Positions 62,627 through 64,000 of a stretch of 64,000 bases of DNA are shown in pieces. Where the stretch lies: assembly GCF_008477545.1 (NCBI RefSeq), contig NZ_VORA01000001.1:310001-374000 (forward strand). Reading direction: 5' to 3'. Origin of the DNA: Roseibium aestuarii (GTDB lineage Bacteria > Pseudomonadota > Alphaproteobacteria > Rhizobiales > Stappiaceae). The notes below the pieces were generated by a model. It was not told the origin of the DNA. It was given only the letters and a program-made list of their open reading frames with translations, and searched no databases. The position numbers and the translations under genes were made by a program. Position 1 is the first letter of the stretch, and every line of letters begins with the position of its first letter.

Positions 62627-63352
62627 TCAGATCACCCGGACCGTCGTGCCGACACCAACCCGCTCGTAAAGATCCGTCACGTCTTCATTGCGCATGCGGA
62701 TGCAGCCGGAGGACACCGCCTGCCCAATGGTCCAGGGCTGGTTGGAGCCGTGGATCCGGTAGAGCGTGGAGCCGAGATAGAGGGCGCGTGCGCCCAGCGG
62801 ATTGGCCGGGCCGCCTTCCATAAAGGTGGGCAGATCCGGGCGGCGGGCACGCATCTCCGCCGGCGGGCGCCAGTCGGGCCATTCCGCCTTGCGGGTGACC
62901 TTGTGGGTGCCGGCCCATTCGAAGCCGGGCTTGCCCACGCCCACCCCGTAGCGCCGCGCCGTGCCGTCGGCTTGCACCAGATAGAGATAGCGCTCGTTGG
63001 TGTCGATCACGATGGTGCCGGGCTTTTCATTGCCCTGATAGGAGACGATGGTCGGCAGGAATTGCGGCGGGATCTCGCGCTGGGGCGACTGCCCCGGCTC
63101 CTGGGCCTGGGGCTGCGGCGTGCGGGCTGCCATGTGCCAGCCGCTGTCGCGGGACAGGCCACGGGTCTTGGGCGCTTCGCGCAGCTGCAGCAGCCAGGGC
63201 TGGGTCAGGTTGGGGCTGAGAACCAGAGGCGGCGGGGCGGAGCGGCCCGGGTTGCCGGCCGCGGCGGGCAGGGCGCTGGCGGCCAGAAGACACGCGGCCA
63301 GGCACGAGGCAGGCAGACCTGAGGCTCGGATCAGGCGAGGGGTACGCAACAT
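62627..63352 (-). CDS. L,D-transpeptidase (YkuD domain), periplasmic
   Basis: 241 residues from the ATG at 63352, with a signal peptide (A-C-L-L-A-A-S-A-L-P-A-A-A, cleavage near 33). The YkuD domain ends with H-G-S-N, then catalytic C217 in S-S-G-C-I-R-M. The enzyme makes 3-3 cross-links in peptidoglycan or anchors proteins to it. The proline/glutamine-rich linker at about 70-95 separates signal and domain. A CtrA box lies about 180 bases upstream. Confidence 0.92.
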   Translation of the reverse strand: MLRTPRLIRASGLPASCLAACLLAASALPAAAGNPGRSAPPPLVLSPNLTQPWLLQLREAPKTRGLSRDSGWHMAARTPQPQAQEPGQSPQREIPPQFLPTIVSYQGNEKPGTIVIDTNERYLYLVQADGTARRYGVGVGKPGFEWAGTHKVTRKAEWPDWRPPAEMRARRPDLPTFMEGGPANPLGARALYLGSTLYRIHGSNQPWTIGQAVSSGCIRMRNEDVTDLYERVGVGTTVRVI

Positions 63353-63476
63353 GGGTGTTCTGCTCCAGACGGGTCGAACGGTTCTCCCGACGGGGACGAT
63401 GCGCAGGGCGCACCTCTCCGGCCGGGATCTCATGAAAGGCTAGAGCACAAACGCATGGACTTGGTGAATCGACGGA

Positions 63477-63543
63477 TAACCATGTTTGCAAAGTGAATCC
63501 ATGGTTAGCGCGAGGTTGAGGAACACGGTTAAGCCAACGTTAA
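63477..63543. promoter_or_regulatory. CtrA box TTAA-N7-TTAA and neighbouring inverted repeat
   Basis: At 63529-63543, TTAA-GCCAACG-TTAA matches the full CtrA consensus. At 63477-63484 and 63500-63507, TAACCATG and CATGGTTA form a perfect eight-base inverted repeat, and each arm resembles the CtrA half-site TTAACCAT. All lie in the 213-base gap upstream of the L,D-transpeptidase. Confidence 0.7.
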
Positions 63544-63565
63544 CCCCGCCTGGCCCGCCAGAGCC

Positions 63566-64000
63566 CTACGGCAGCCTCGCACGCAGATCCCTCAGGATGA
63601 GCGGCAGCAGCGCATCCGTGTCCTTGCGGCTCATGCCCGGCCGGATGCGCGGATCATAGAGCATGTTGAGAAGGAGCCGGTCGAAGGCCGTGAAGCGGTT
63701 GTGACGGGATTCGTCGTTGAAGACGGAATGGGTCAGCGAGGTGTCGTCATTCATGGGGCCGAGGCCCTGCAGCGTCTCTTCCACCATGCAGCGGCGGAAG
63801 ATGAACTCGCCCTCGTCGGAGACGATGACCGACGTGGAGCGCTTGATGCCATCACGCCCCGAGACGACCCGCACCAGACAGCGGCCCGGCGCATCCGCGC
63901 TGGCCTTGCGATAGACCTGCTCGCGTACCGTGGTCAGATAGTCCGCCCGATCCACCACGAAGATTTCGAAATTGGCGCTCTCTGGGCTCTCGGCCAGCTC
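63566..64000 (-). CDS. DUF2927 domain protein, 3' part (5' end outside window)
   Basis: At least 145 residues remain; the frame is open to the window edge. G-P-M-N-D-D-T-S-L-T-H-S-V-F-N-D followed by F-T-A-F-D-R-L-L-L-N-M-L-Y-D-P-R-I-R-P-G-M is the DUF2927 signature, a family of secreted or lipoprotein-like proteins in alphaproteobacteria of unknown function. A GTG at 63958 is not taken as the start because the frame continues upstream. Confidence 0.8.
   Translation of the reverse strand, partial: ELAESPESANFEIFVVDRADYLTTVREQVYRKASADAPGRCLVRVVSGRDGIKRSTSVIVSDEGEFIFRRCMVEETLQGLGPMNDDTSLTHSVFNDESRHNRFTAFDRLLLNMLYDPRIRPGMSRKDTDALLPLILRDLRARLP

Noticed and set aside
1-64000. Prophage, insertion sequence, integron or defence island
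   Set aside because: No transposase, integrase, phage structural or restriction gene is seen and gene density and composition are even.

Overview
The window is a high-GC (roughly 64%), densely packed stretch of an alphaproteobacterial chromosome. The signs point to the Hyphomicrobiales (Rhizobiales), perhaps a Stappiaceae-like genus: a PleC/PdhS-type cell-cycle kinase, a perfect Irr-type iron control element, a perfect CtrA box, a plant-type glutamate-cysteine ligase, two phasins and a tRNA-His with A73 and no encoded G-1. Placement below order level is inference. I see no prophage, insertion sequence, CRISPR array or rRNA operon; this is core and niche metabolism, so the most interesting signals are regulatory.

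Layout. 1-2303: the end of an assimilatory sulfate reduction operon (cysI-like, cysH, DUF934). 2484-12861: a polyamine/amine module. A GntR regulator sits between two gamma-glutamylpolyamine synthetase-like genes on opposite strands, one followed by a class III aminotransferase and the other by a Pot-type ABC importer. The same palindrome lies upstream of both synthetase genes. 12934-18030: a small membrane protein, a 3-oxoacid CoA-transferase pair and an iron ABC importer (no ATPase gene here) behind an Irr/ICE box. 18031-24682: a 1391-residue PdhS-like kinase, two phasins and tRNA-His. 24934-31655: a chemoreceptor, a TauE/SafE exporter, AzlCD, a sugar-kinase-like/P-loop kinase fusion and a small conserved protein. 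31912-42197: a ThDP enzyme, a Pat-like protein acetyltransferase beside a universal stress protein with an FNR/FixK box, an acyl-CoA dehydrogenase and a divergent TRAP transporter. 42368-47829: a RES-domain protein without antitoxin, XseA, RsmE, GshA and a DUF937-like protein. 47974-52386: two paralogous LysR regulators, one divergent from a DUF1127 gene, a conserved cysteine-containing unknown and a class I amidotransferase. 52446-61823: 2-hydroxyacid oxidation (GntR-lldD and glcDEF) with a DUF3422 protein, cytochrome c and a LysR regulator between. 61915-64000: a DUF1796-like protein, an L,D-transpeptidase with CtrA sites upstream, and the 3' part of a DUF2927 gene.

Recurring architecture: three importers of different classes (polyamine ABC, iron ABC, TRAP) each have a strong GC-rich hairpin without a U-tract directly after the substrate-binding-protein gene. 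This fits stabilisation of the binding-protein message over that of the membrane components.
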